Shown one piece after another: positions 1-6,796 of a DNA stretch of 7,416 nucleotides. The position numbers and the translations under genes are program-made. Numbering within the stretch: the stretch's first letter is position 1; the number at the start of each line of letters is the position of its first letter. Under the pieces are notes generated by a model, which searched no databases, was not told the origin of the DNA, and worked only from the letters and a program-made list of their open reading frames with translations. This DNA comes from Desulfobacteraceae bacterium (GTDB taxonomy: Bacteria > Desulfobacterota > Desulfobacteria > Desulfobacterales > Desulfobacteraceae), in assembly GCA_011390435.1 (NCBI GenBank), contig JAABSK010000130.1:1-7416 (forward strand). Reading direction: 5' to 3'.

Positions 1-1
1 T

Positions 2-1027
2 GCGGCAAATGTTTTTTGCCTGCTTTCCTCCCCTCTGGCCAGCGGCCTGTTTCACAAGGCTGTCTCCCAGAGCGGTGCTGTCCGTCCGTCAACCCTGGCA
101 CGGGGTGAAGAACATGTGAACCGCATTCTGGCGGAAATGCTGGTAAAAGAGTCGGCTGCTGCAGATGTGGATGCAGCTGAAAAGGTGCTGGCAGACATGT
201 CTGCTGAAGCAGTTGACGCATATATGCGATCAAAATCACCCGCCCGGTTTCTTGAGCTTTATCCTGAAGGCAAATCATCGGGGATGATTCGTTTTCCAAC
301 CAGCTTTATCGATGGTCATGTGCTTCCCATGCCGTTTTATCAGGCGTTGAAAACTGGTCAGTATCACAAAGTGCCCATGATTCTCGGGTCCAACAAAAAT
401 GAAGTCAAACTGTTTTACAGGACCATCCGTCCGTTCAATCAATGGCGGGATGACTATTCCCTGTTCACAGACCCGGCAAAAGCGCAGCTCTACGAACGGG
501 TAACCCAGTATGTGAGCGACGGCTGGAAAGTGATGGCTGTGGATCACCCGGCACGACTGATGAGCAGCAGAACGGATCAGCCGCCGGTTTTTGCCTACCA
601 GTTCCTGTGGGGGTCTGACGGTGATGTGCTGACGCCGCCGTTGAGATTGATCTTAGGGGCCAGTCATGCCATGGAGATCGACTTTGTTTTTGGTACACAA
701 AATGCTTCTCTGGGCGGCGTCGTGTTCAGCGAACAGAACAGGCCCGGCCGGGAGGCGCTGCAGGAAGCAATGATGACATACTGGTCTGCATTCGCACACA
801 CTGCAGATCCCACCCCGCAGGACGCAGACCTGCCGGCATGGCAGCCCTGGTCAAATGCTGCGCAATCTCCCAAATCCTTACTGCTGAATGCGGATCTGTC
901 AGAAGCCAGAATCACCATGTCCAATGATGAGCTTACAAATGAGACACTGATTGAGGCCCTCAGGGCAGAACCCCGGCAAAAAGAGATTCAGCCGTTCTGG
1001 GATGGCAGCGCCTACCGCGTGCGCTGA
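2..1027 (+). CDS. Type-B carboxylesterase, C-terminal part (5' end outside window)
   Basis: Alpha/beta-hydrolase of the carboxylesterase type B family, hydrolysing carboxylic esters; the natural substrate cannot be read from the sequence. The frame is open from base 2, so the GTG at 116 is internal and 341 residues are visible (usual length about 500-550). The first visible residues (AANV..LLSSPLASGLFHKAVSQSG) are the block that directly follows the nucleophile motif GxSAG, so the catalytic serine lies just outside the window. The triad acid is the Glu of GSNKNE (codon 401-403) and the triad His is in GASHAMEIDFVFG (codon 665-667). The C-terminus has the usual MTYWSAFAHTADPTP block, so this end looks complete. 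No signal peptide can be assessed. It is separated by 248 bases from the next gene, so co-transcription is uncertain; a role in supplying alcohols from esters is speculative. Confidence 0.9.
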   Translation, partial: AANVFCLLSSPLASGLFHKAVSQSGAVRPSTLARGEEHVNRILAEMLVKESAAADVDAAEKVLADMSAEAVDAYMRSKSPARFLELYPEGKSSGMIRFPTSFIDGHVLPMPFYQALKTGQYHKVPMILGSNKNEVKLFYRTIRPFNQWRDDYSLFTDPAKAQLYERVTQYVSDGWKVMAVDHPARLMSSRTDQPPVFAYQFLWGSDGDVLTPPLRLILGASHAMEIDFVFGTQNASLGGVVFSEQNRPGREALQEAMMTYWSAFAHTADPTPQDADLPAWQPWSNAAQSPKSLLLNADLSEARITMSNDELTNETLIEALRAEPRQKEIQPFWDGSAYRVR

Positions 1028-1140
1028 AAAAAATTGGAATGTTTCAAATATCGGGAAAGTCGGTAAGCAGGGCATGGTTTGATCTTTTTTCTTTAATCAT
1101 AATAGCTTCCCTTCAATTTTCGTGTATTAATCCCTTTGGC

Positions 1141-1157
1141 TGTTTTACGATAAAACA
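1141..1157. promoter_or_regulatory. Inverted repeat TGTTTTA-CGA-TAAAACA, possible operator
   Basis: Two perfect 7-base arms around a 3-base centre, 17 bases in all, about 120 bases before the dehydrogenase start. Size and symmetry suit a dimeric repressor or activator site. It is not a terminator: A residues, not T residues, follow it on the + strand. No regulator gene is in the window, so the binding protein is unknown. Confidence 0.35.
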
Positions 1158-1160
1158 AAA

Positions 1161-1185
1161 AAATCTCTGAAACAGATTTAAATCT
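1161..1185. promoter_or_regulatory. Overlapping palindromes built on AAATCT/AGATTT
   Basis: AGATTTAAATCT at 1174-1185 is a perfect 12-base palindrome. Its left half AGATTT (1174-1179) also pairs with AAATCT at 1161-1166 across a 7-base spacer. So three half-sites lie in 25 bases, directly after the 17-base inverted repeat at 1141. This may be an operator cluster, but AT-rich sequence produces such palindromes by chance fairly often. Confidence 0.3.
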
Positions 1186-1210
1186 TGCGACTCATTTTAA
1201 ACTGTACTAC

Positions 1211-1229
1211 TGCTATGGTATTCAACCAT
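1211..1229 (+). promoter_or_regulatory. Candidate extended -10 promoter overlapping a short inverted repeat
   Basis: TGcTATGGT at 1211-1219 resembles an extended -10 element (TGnTATAAT, four of six core matches) but has no good -35 at the right distance; TTGCGA at 1185-1190 is 23 bases away. The same bases begin a perfect inverted repeat, ATGGT-N5-ACCAT (1215-1229). If both are real, a bound regulator would cover the -10 region. The start of transcription would leave a leader of about 50 bases. Confidence 0.22.
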
Positions 1230-1275
1230 TTGTGGTCAGGCGTTTATATCAATCCAGCAAAAAAGGAGTGTATCT

Positions 1276-3936
1276 ATGGAACAGTACAAACTGTTTATCA
1301 ACAATGAATTTGTGGATTCTGAAACCGGTGCCTCGTTCGAGGTGATCGATCCAGGATCAGGCGCACCCATTGCCCAGGTTCAGAAAGCAGGTGCAGCCGA
1401 TGCCATATCAGCAATTCAGGCAGCAAGAAATGCCTTTGACAGCGGATGCTGGAGCGGCCTCACTCCTGCCCGGCGGCTGGCGAAAATGCTGGATTTCGCT
1501 GATCAGATTGCCCAGCAGGGCCTGCGCCTGGCCATGACCGAATCCATGAATGCCGGTCATATCATGGGGCTTGCCAAAGTTGAACCCCTTCTGGGGATCG
1601 GATTTACCCGGAACATGAGCAATTACATGGCCACCAGATTCCCCTGGACTGAAGAGGTGCCCTGCTCCGGTAATGTGTTTTCGCCAGGGCGTGAAACCAT
1701 TCGCAGGGAGCCTTTAGGGGTCTGTGCCGGTATTATTCCGTGGAATTTTCCCATGACCATGGCTTTCTGGAAAATCATTCCCGCGCTTGCCATGGGAAAC
1801 ACCGTGGTGTTAAAACCAGCTTCTGCAACCCCCCTGACCGCTCTGATCATTGGCGAGGCAGCAAAGGCCGCTGGTATTCCGGCCGGTGTCCTCAACATCA
1901 TTCCTGGTTCCGGCAGTGAGATCGGCAAAGTTCTGTGCACCCACAAGGATGTGGACAAGGTGGCCTTTACCGGCAGCACTGATGTGGGCAAACGCATCAT
2001 GCAGATGGCTTCGGAAACCATCAAAAAAGTCACCCTGGAACTGGGCGGTAAATCCGCCAACATCATTCTGGATGATGCAGATATGGATCTGGCAGTGGAA
2101 GGGGCTGTGTTCGGCACCTTTTTTCATCAGGGCCAGATCTGTGAATCCGGAACCCGGGTGCTGGTGCCGGCTGGAAAATATGATGAATTCATCGATAAGA
2201 TGAAAAAACGCACCGAAGCCATCCGCGTGGGATATCAGCTGGACGGCAACTCCCACATGGGACCTCTGGTCAATGGCCAGCAGATGGCCACGGTGGAAAA
2301 CTATGTGCGTATCGGTAAAGAAGAAGGTGCACGGCTGGTCACCGGCGGCAAGCGCATTACGATTGAAGGCCTTGAAGGTGGCTTCTATTATGCCCCCACA
2401 ATTTTTGCCGATGTCAAAAACAGCATGCGCATTGCCCAGGAAGAGATCTTCGGCCCGGTGGTCTGCGTGATCAAATATCAGGATGATGACGATGCCATTG
2501 CCATTGCAAACGATTCCATCTATGGCCTTGGCGGCGGTATTTTTACCTCCAATCCCAAACGGGCCGAGCGCATTGCACAAAGTGTCAAAACCGGCACCAT
2601 GTGGATCAATAACTATCACGTGTTTTCAGACATGTCCCCCTTTGGCGGGTACAAACAATCCGGCGTGGGAAGAGAGATGGGCGCTGCAGGCCTGCACGAA
2701 TACACCCAGATCAAGCGTATTCACATGCCCACCCATTCAGACAAACAGACCAACATGAATTTTTCATTGATGTCTGACAACAAGAAGATTGAAGGATTTG
2801 CCTATATTGCCCCCACCCGCCTGATGGTGGGAAAAGGGGTTTTGACCGCCATCCATAAAGTGGTGACCGATCTGAAATGCAGACGGGCCCTGATTCTGAC
2901 AGACAAGGGGGTTAAACAGGCCGGTCTTGCCGCCATGGTGGAAAACGCCCTGATCGATTTCTGCGTGGGCATGTACGATGAGATCCCGCCTGATCCGGAT
3001 CTTGCAGCCATTGATGCGGCCTGCGCCTATGCCAGAGATGTTCAGGCCGACTGCATTGTCAGCGTGGGCGGGGGCAGTGTGATTGACAGTGCCAAGGCTG
3101 TCTGCGTCACTTTGACCAACGGCGGAACCGCCAACGAACACCTGAACCTGATGATGCTCGAAGGCCCGCAGATGCCTCATATCTGTGTTCCCACCACTTC
3201 CGGGACCGGCAGCGAAGTCACCAATATTGCAGTGATTACCAGCAATGGTGCCGGACGGAAACTGTTTATCGCTGATCCGTGGATCACCCCCAATGCCGCG
3301 ATTCTGGATCCCAAAATGACGGTAACCCTTCCCAGAATGATGACAGTTACAACGGCCATGGACGCCATGACCCATGCGGTTGAAGCATTGACCAGCATCA
3401 TGGCCAACCCGGTGTGCGACGGCAACGCCATCCATGCCATCAAGCTCATCCGAAAGAACCTTCCCATTGTTGTGGCAGAACCCGGCAATGAAAAAGCCCG
3501 TCTCAACCTTCAGATTGCCGCCACCATGGCAGGCTGGGCATTTACCATTGCCCAGGTCGGCCTTGCCCACGGCATGGCGCACTCGCTGGGCACCCTTCAT
3601 CATCTGCCCCATGGTGCAGCCTGCGGCATTGTCCTGCCAAAGGTCATGCGTTACAACGTGGATCATGCGACAGACAAGCTGGCCACTGTGGCCCAGGCCA
3701 TGGGCGTGGACACCCGGCAGATGGACGCCAGAGAAGCGGCCCTTGCAGCTGCAGATGCTGTTGAAGCCCTGATGAAAGAGACCGGGCATCCCTTGAAACT
3801 CAGTGATGAAGGGGTGAAAGAAGACGATCTGCTCATGTGCGCCTTCCATGCCATTGCTGATACTGCAACGCTGTTTAACGCACGGCCGGTCAACGATCCC
3901 AACGAGGTGCTGGAGCTTTACAAACAGGCATTTTAA
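1276..3936 (+). CDS. Fused aldehyde dehydrogenase - iron-type alcohol dehydrogenase
   Basis: An 886-residue two-enzyme polypeptide, predicted to oxidise a primary alcohol to its acid through the aldehyde with NAD(P). Residues 1-484 are a full classical ALDH: N157 in PWNFP, K180 in VLKP, nucleotide loop FTGSTDVGK from about 231, general base E255 in LELGGKS, nucleophile C289 in GQICESGTR, and EEIFGPV. Residues 499-886 are a full Fe-ADH (FucO/group III type): GGGSVIDSAK at 598-607, PTTSGTGSEVT at 639-649, and iron ligands D696, H700, H765 and H779, whose spacing matches FucO. The polar linker is only about 14 residues. No signal peptide, so cytoplasmic. The start has AAGGAG seven bases upstream. 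E255 argues against the CoA-acylating AdhE type. Oddity: one T fewer in 2760-2764 would split it into two genes overlapping as TGATG, and ATG 2770 has no Shine-Dalgarno of its own. Chain length of the substrate cannot be read; fatty alcohols are inferred from the neighbouring sulfatase. Confidence 0.9.
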   Translation: MEQYKLFINNEFVDSETGASFEVIDPGSGAPIAQVQKAGAADAISAIQAARNAFDSGCWSGLTPARRLAKMLDFADQIAQQGLRLAMTESMNAGHIMGLAKVEPLLGIGFTRNMSNYMATRFPWTEEVPCSGNVFSPGRETIRREPLGVCAGIIPWNFPMTMAFWKIIPALAMGNTVVLKPASATPLTALIIGEAAKAAGIPAGVLNIIPGSGSEIGKVLCTHKDVDKVAFTGSTDVGKRIMQMASETIKKVTLELGGKSANIILDDADMDLAVEGAVFGTFFHQGQICESGTRVLVPAGKYDEFIDKMKKRTEAIRVGYQLDGNSHMGPLVNGQQMATVENYVRIGKEEGARLVTGGKRITIEGLEGGFYYAPTIFADVKNSMRIAQEEIFGPVVCVIKYQDDDDAIAIANDSIYGLGGGIFTSNPKRAERIAQSVKTGTMWINNYHVFSDMSPFGGYKQSGVGREMGAAGLHEYTQIKRIHMPTHSDKQTNMNFSLMSDNKKIEGFAYIAPTRLMVGKGVLTAIHKVVTDLKCRRALILTDKGVKQAGLAAMVENALIDFCVGMYDEIPPDPDLAAIDAACAYARDVQADCIVSVGGGSVIDSAKAVCVTLTNGGTANEHLNLMMLEGPQMPHICVPTTSGTGSEVTNIAVITSNGAGRKLFIADPWITPNAAILDPKMTVTLPRMMTVTTAMDAMTHAVEALTSIMANPVCDGNAIHAIKLIRKNLPIVVAEPGNEKARLNLQIAATMAGWAFTIAQVGLAHGMAHSLGTLHHLPHGAACGIVLPKVMRYNVDHATDKLATVAQAMGVDTRQMDAREAALAAADAVEALMKETGHPLKLSDEGVKEDDLLMCAFHAIADTATLFNARPVNDPNEVLELYKQAF

Positions 3937-3995
3937 TGATCGTTTCAGCGGTTTGAACGGCTGGATCACCATTTCCATATTTCAGGAGGTTTCAA

Positions 3996-4328
3996 ATGCC
4001 GGTATTTCATGTTGATTCCCAGACAGTGCAGAAGATACAGCAGTTTCTGGTTCAAAAGGGACAGGCCTGCTGCGTGCGTGTGGAGATCCGGTCCAGTGGA
4101 TGTTGTGATGCCGCTCTTGGTCTTGCGGCGCAGGAACCTGCTCAAACGGATATCGTGGAACAGCACGACAGTCTGCAGATTGCCATGCCGTTGGAAATCT
4201 ATCAGCTTGTCGGCGGTATCACGATATCCGGCAGCGATGATGAGCCGTTGCAGAACTTTTTTCTGACATCGGAAAAGCCGCTGAACGAATGGTCAGGATT
4301 TGCTCCCTGCAGCATTCAAATCTATTGA
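3996..4328 (+). CDS. Small cysteine-rich protein, HesB/IscA-like
   Basis: A 110-residue soluble protein with a strong Shine-Dalgarno (AGGAGG, 3984-3989) six bases before the ATG. The order of blocks resembles the A-type Fe-S carrier fold: an N-terminal helix (VQKIQQFLVQKG), a strand (CVRVEIRSSGCCD), then D-x-V-E-x-x-x-x-L-x-I and IYQLVGGITISG, and F.LTSEKPLNEW. Cysteines are C25, C26, C36, C37 and C105. The usual C-terminal CxC of IscA is missing; only a single Cys stands there. The SGCCD motif also recalls DUF779, a small family often encoded beside aldehyde dehydrogenases, but the rest fits HesB better. It sits 59 bases after the dehydrogenase gene and 58 before the sulfatase gene, very likely in the same operon. 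A role in supplying iron or an Fe-S cluster to a partner (for example the iron-dependent ADH half) is a guess from context. The family call is moderate; that the gene is real is likely. Confidence 0.75.
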   Translation: MPVFHVDSQTVQKIQQFLVQKGQACCVRVEIRSSGCCDAALGLAAQEPAQTDIVEQHDSLQIAMPLEIYQLVGGITISGSDDEPLQNFFLTSEKPLNEWSGFAPCSIQIY

Positions 4329-4345
4329 TAACACCGTATTTTAAT

Positions 4346-4373
4346 CCTGCCAAAGACGGTATGGACCGGCAGG
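4346..4373 (+). other. Small hairpin just upstream of the sulfatase Shine-Dalgarno
   Basis: CCTGCC (4346-4351) pairs with GGCAGG (4368-4373); inside, GGT (4358-4360) can pair with ACC (4365-4367) around an ATGG loop. The structure ends three bases before AAGGAG (4377-4382). It might mark an RNA processing point or tune sulfatase translation. There is no T run, so it is not a standard terminator. It may be chance. Confidence 0.25.
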
Positions 4374-4386
4374 AAAAAGGAGAAAA

Positions 4387-6378
4387 ATGAAAAATTCATC
4401 AAGGAAAACCGTCATGAAGCCAGGTGTTCTGATTCCGCTGTTGCTTATGATCCATTTTCTGATCGTCTTGCCGGCCCCGGCACAGGAGATGCTGCCCAAA
4501 GCAGCGCATCCCAAAACAATTGCCGCCAACAAGGCCATGCACGATGTTCTTGACTTTAACGACCGCCGGGATTTCGAGGCGTCACAGCGCGGTTTTATTG
4601 CAAGTCTGGAGCCCCTGGTCATCACCAATGAAAACGGTTCTGTATGGGATATGCGCGAATACGCTTTTCTGGATGACGCACCGGTTGATACGGTAAATCC
4701 GAGCCTCTGGCGGCAGGAACAATTAAACAACATTCACGGCCTCTTTCAAATCCATCCCAGGATTTATCAGGTCCGTAATTTTGACCTCTCCAGCATGACG
4801 TTAATTCAGGGGGATACCGGCTGGATTCTGATTGACCCGCTCCTGGCCAAGGAAACAGCCAAAGCCGCTCTGGACCTGGCCACCAAGCATTTGGGCCCGC
4901 GCCCGGTAAAAGCCGTGATTTACACCCACAGTCACGTTGATCATTTCGGTGGTGTCCGCGGAGTCGTTAACGAGGCTGATGTCAGAGCCGGTAAAATCAA
5001 GATCATTGCACCGGAAGGGTTTATGGATCATGCCCTGGCTGAAAATGTTCTGGCAGGGAATGTCATGAACCGCAGGGCAGCGTATCAGTTTGGCGGCGTT
5101 GTTGCGCCGGGCGTTCAGGGCCGCGTTGGATCCGGTCTTGGCAAAACCACGGCTGCGGGTACAATCGGCCTGATTCCGCCCACCGATATTATCCGCACCA
5201 CTGGTCAGGAGCTTACGGTTGATGGCGTCCGTATTGTCTTCCAGATGGCCACAGGTTCTGAAGCGCCGGCAGAGTTCATGTTTTACTTCCCTGACTTCAA
5301 AGTGATGTGCCTGTCTGAGGTGACCACCCGTCATATGCATAATCTGTATACCTTGCGCGGGGCGATTGTTCGCGATGCACTGGGCTGGAGCAAGTACATC
5401 AACGAAGCGATCGATCTTTTTGCAAAAGAAGCGGAAATGGCGTTTGCCAGCCATCACTGGCCAACATGGGGAAATGCCAGCATCATCGAGTACCTGACCG
5501 AACAGCGCGACCTTTATCGGTTTATTCATGATGAGACTTTGCGGCTGGCCAATCTGGGACTGACACCCAAAGAGATCGCCGAAACAGTGACCCTGCCCCC
5601 TTTACTGGCAAAACAGTTTCACGCCCGCGGCTATTACGGGACGCTGAGCCACAACATCAAAGCGGTATATCAGTATTATCTTGGCTGGTTTGACGGCAAT
5701 CCTGCCAATCTCAATCCCCTGCCGCCGGTAGAAGCCGGCAAGCGGTATGTCCAGTTTATGGGGGGTGCAGAAGCGCTGTTGAAAAACGCACATCAAGCCT
5801 ATGCTGAAGGAGATTTCCGCTGGGTTGCAGAAGTTGTCAACCATCTGGTTTTTGCTGATCCTGACAACGATGACGCCCGCAGCCTCCAGGCAGACGCCCT
5901 TGAACAGCTGGGGTATCAGGCTGAATCTGGTGTGTGGCGCAACGTTTATCTGTCTGCAGCGGCTGAACTGCGCCAGGGCGTCAAATCCGTTCGCAGACCG
6001 TCTACCAGCGGGCCGGATGTGATGCGTGCCATGACACTGGAAATGTTATTTGATTATTTCAGCGTCAGTCTCAAGCGCAGCAATGTGGCGGACATGAACT
6101 TGAAAATCAACATGGTGTTCACCGACATTCAGAAAAACTATGCGCTTGAATTGAGCAACAGTGTTTTAAACAATACCGAGGGGCGCACGATTGAAAATGC
6201 AGATGCGACATACACATTGACCATGAAGACATTTGCCAGGGTTCTGGGCAGGCAGGCCACCTTTCCTGAATTGATGCAATCCGGTGAGATCGCTGTCCAG
6301 GGAAACCCTAAGGCCATTGGTGCGATTTTGACCAATCTTGAACAATTCAATCCATTGTTCAACATCGTAACACCGTAA
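4387..6378 (+). CDS. sdsA: Exported SdsA1-type alkylsulfatase (metallo-beta-lactamase fold)
   Basis: Hydrolyses primary alkyl sulfates (such as dodecyl sulfate) to alcohol plus inorganic sulfate with a two-zinc centre. The 663 residues match the roughly 660 of Pseudomonas SdsA1. Zinc ligands H181, H183, D185 and H186 (THSHVDHFGG), E292 (TGSEAPAEF), E311 (LSEVTTRH) and H356 (ASHHWPTWGN) all sit at a constant offset of 12 from the SdsA1 ligands as I remember them (169, 171, 173, 174, 280, 299, 344). Order: signal peptide (1 to about 32, likely cut at APA|QE), metallo-beta-lactamase domain (about 120-380), alkylsulfatase dimerisation region (about 385-525), and a C-terminal SCP2-like lipid-binding domain (about 535-663, ending FNIVTP). 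It acts outside the cytoplasmic membrane. ATG 4387 has AAGGAG four bases before it; ATG 4414 (Met10) has AAGGAA seven bases before it and gives a more compact signal peptide, so it is a fair alternative start. Probably the last gene of the operon. Confidence 0.93.
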   Translation: MKNSSRKTVMKPGVLIPLLLMIHFLIVLPAPAQEMLPKAAHPKTIAANKAMHDVLDFNDRRDFEASQRGFIASLEPLVITNENGSVWDMREYAFLDDAPVDTVNPSLWRQEQLNNIHGLFQIHPRIYQVRNFDLSSMTLIQGDTGWILIDPLLAKETAKAALDLATKHLGPRPVKAVIYTHSHVDHFGGVRGVVNEADVRAGKIKIIAPEGFMDHALAENVLAGNVMNRRAAYQFGGVVAPGVQGRVGSGLGKTTAAGTIGLIPPTDIIRTTGQELTVDGVRIVFQMATGSEAPAEFMFYFPDFKVMCLSEVTTRHMHNLYTLRGAIVRDALGWSKYINEAIDLFAKEAEMAFASHHWPTWGNASIIEYLTEQRDLYRFIHDETLRLANLGLTPKEIAETVTLPPLLAKQFHARGYYGTLSHNIKAVYQYYLGWFDGNPANLNPLPPVEAGKRYVQFMGGAEALLKNAHQAYAEGDFRWVAEVVNHLVFADPDNDDARSLQADALEQLGYQAESGVWRNVYLSAAAELRQGVKSVRRPSTSGPDVMRAMTLEMLFDYFSVSLKRSNVADMNLKINMVFTDIQKNYALELSNSVLNNTEGRTIENADATYTLTMKTFARVLGRQATFPELMQSGEIAVQGNPKAIGAILTNLEQFNPLFNIVTP

Positions 6379-6418
6379 ACCGGCACCAGCCAGGTACAAA
6401 AACTGAAGCAGATTGCCA

Positions 6419-6454
6419 ATGACCATCAGACAGTGAATGCTGTCTGGTGGTCAT
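6419..6454 (+). terminator. 15-bp hairpin after the sulfatase gene, terminator-like without a T run
   Basis: Arms 6419-6433 (ATGACCATCAGACAG) and 6440-6454 (CTGTCTGGTGGTCAT) pair fully, with one G-T wobble, around a 6-base loop TGAATG. It starts 41 bases after the sulfatase stop, the right place for the end of the operon. No T run follows on either strand, so it may instead be an mRNA 3'-end stabiliser, a Rho-assisted stop, or one copy of a dispersed palindrome. Confidence 0.5.
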
Positions 6455-6708
6455 ATGACCCGGAAAAAACAGCTTTAAATATTGGTGTATGAACCGCGCC
6501 TGAAGGTTTCAGATCGCTTTTGAACAAAACCATTGATTGAATCAGACATGGCGCAGATTCATGATTCTCAAAATCCTGAATGATGGTTTTCAATTGATTT
6601 CTGTCCGGATTTTTTCAAGAAAATCGCCAAGGCGCTGCGGTATGGGAATGGCGATAAAGGTTCGTATTGTATGCTGGTCATCTGGTGCGGTCATTTTTGA
6701 CAGAAACC

Positions 6709-6737
6709 TTGTTCCCTGAGTGTGATTCTGATACGCT
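6709..6737 (+). promoter_or_regulatory. Candidate sigma-70-type promoter for rtcB
   Basis: TTGTTC (6709-6714) and TACGCT (6732-6737) are 17 bases apart, and TG stands one base before the -10 box, making it an extended -10. The -10 matches the consensus at only three of six bases. The leader to the ATG at 6797 would be about 50 bases. Weak, but the best pair I found in the gap. Confidence 0.25.
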
Positions 6738-6796
6738 TTCAGTCCTTATATAGCCTGTTTTTTGAGAGGCTGCAACCAGCAGGAAATGAACAGAAA

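Larger units (their letters stand above)
1028..1275 (+). other. AT-rich intergenic region upstream of the dehydrogenase gene
   Basis: A 248-base gap, clearly richer in A and T than the flanking genes. I see no coding frame and no hairpin followed by a T run, so no factor-independent terminator for the esterase gene is visible; the T-rich stretch at 1083-1093 has no stem before it. The second half holds three or four short inverted repeats (listed separately) and a weak promoter candidate, fitting the control region of the downstream three-gene operon. It ends in a good Shine-Dalgarno, AAGGAG at 1263-1268, seven bases before the ATG at 1276. Confidence 0.6.
6379..6796 (+). other. 418-base intergenic region without a convincing gene
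   Basis: Lies between the sulfatase and rtcB genes. It holds a strong hairpin (6419-6454), a small inverted repeat CTGAA-GGT-TTCAG (6500-6512) and a possible rtcB promoter (6709-6737). An open frame 6537-6719 (60 codons) has no Shine-Dalgarno and a composition unlike the neighbouring genes. A second frame (6548-6700) reads plausibly as protein in its second half but is broken by TGA at 6581 and also lacks a Shine-Dalgarno; a decayed gene fragment cannot be excluded. Confidence 0.5.

Noticed and set aside
1067..1083. GGGCATGG-like stretch considered as a sigma-54 promoter
   Set aside because: The -24 half is passable, but the -12 GC at the required spacing is absent (GATC in place of TTGC).
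1810..2619. 269-codon open frame on the minus strand, antisense to the ALDH half
   Set aside because: Fully opposite conserved ALDH motifs, no family resemblance; a codon-usage shadow.
1276..3936. Annotation as AdhE (bifunctional acetaldehyde-CoA/alcohol dehydrogenase)
   Set aside because: Same domain order, but the ALDH half has the classical LELGGKS Glu and GQIC nucleophile blocks of hydrolytic ALDHs, not the AdhE-type acylating domain.
3938..3960. Imperfect hairpin CGTTTCA...TGAACG after the dehydrogenase stop
   Set aside because: Short, with a bulge, and no T run; the closely spaced next gene with a strong Shine-Dalgarno argues for read-through.
2764..3978. 404-codon open frame on the minus strand, antisense to the alcohol dehydrogenase half
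   Set aside because: It mirrors a clearly identified gene, has no recognisable family motif and is rich in Gly, His and Cys as expected of a shadow frame of this codon usage.
4801..5529. 242-codon open frame on the minus strand within the sulfatase gene
   Set aside because: Overlaps the zinc-binding region of a strongly supported gene and has no recognisable domain.
6548..6700. Frame with an internal TGA at 6581, considered as a small selenoprotein or a broken gene
   Set aside because: No Shine-Dalgarno, no clear SECIS-like stem directly after the TGA, and no known motif around it. Only the second half reads like protein, which is too little to annotate.
6537..6719. 60-codon open frame in the gap before rtcB
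   Set aside because: No Shine-Dalgarno, unusual composition and no recognisable similarity; random open frame is the simpler view.
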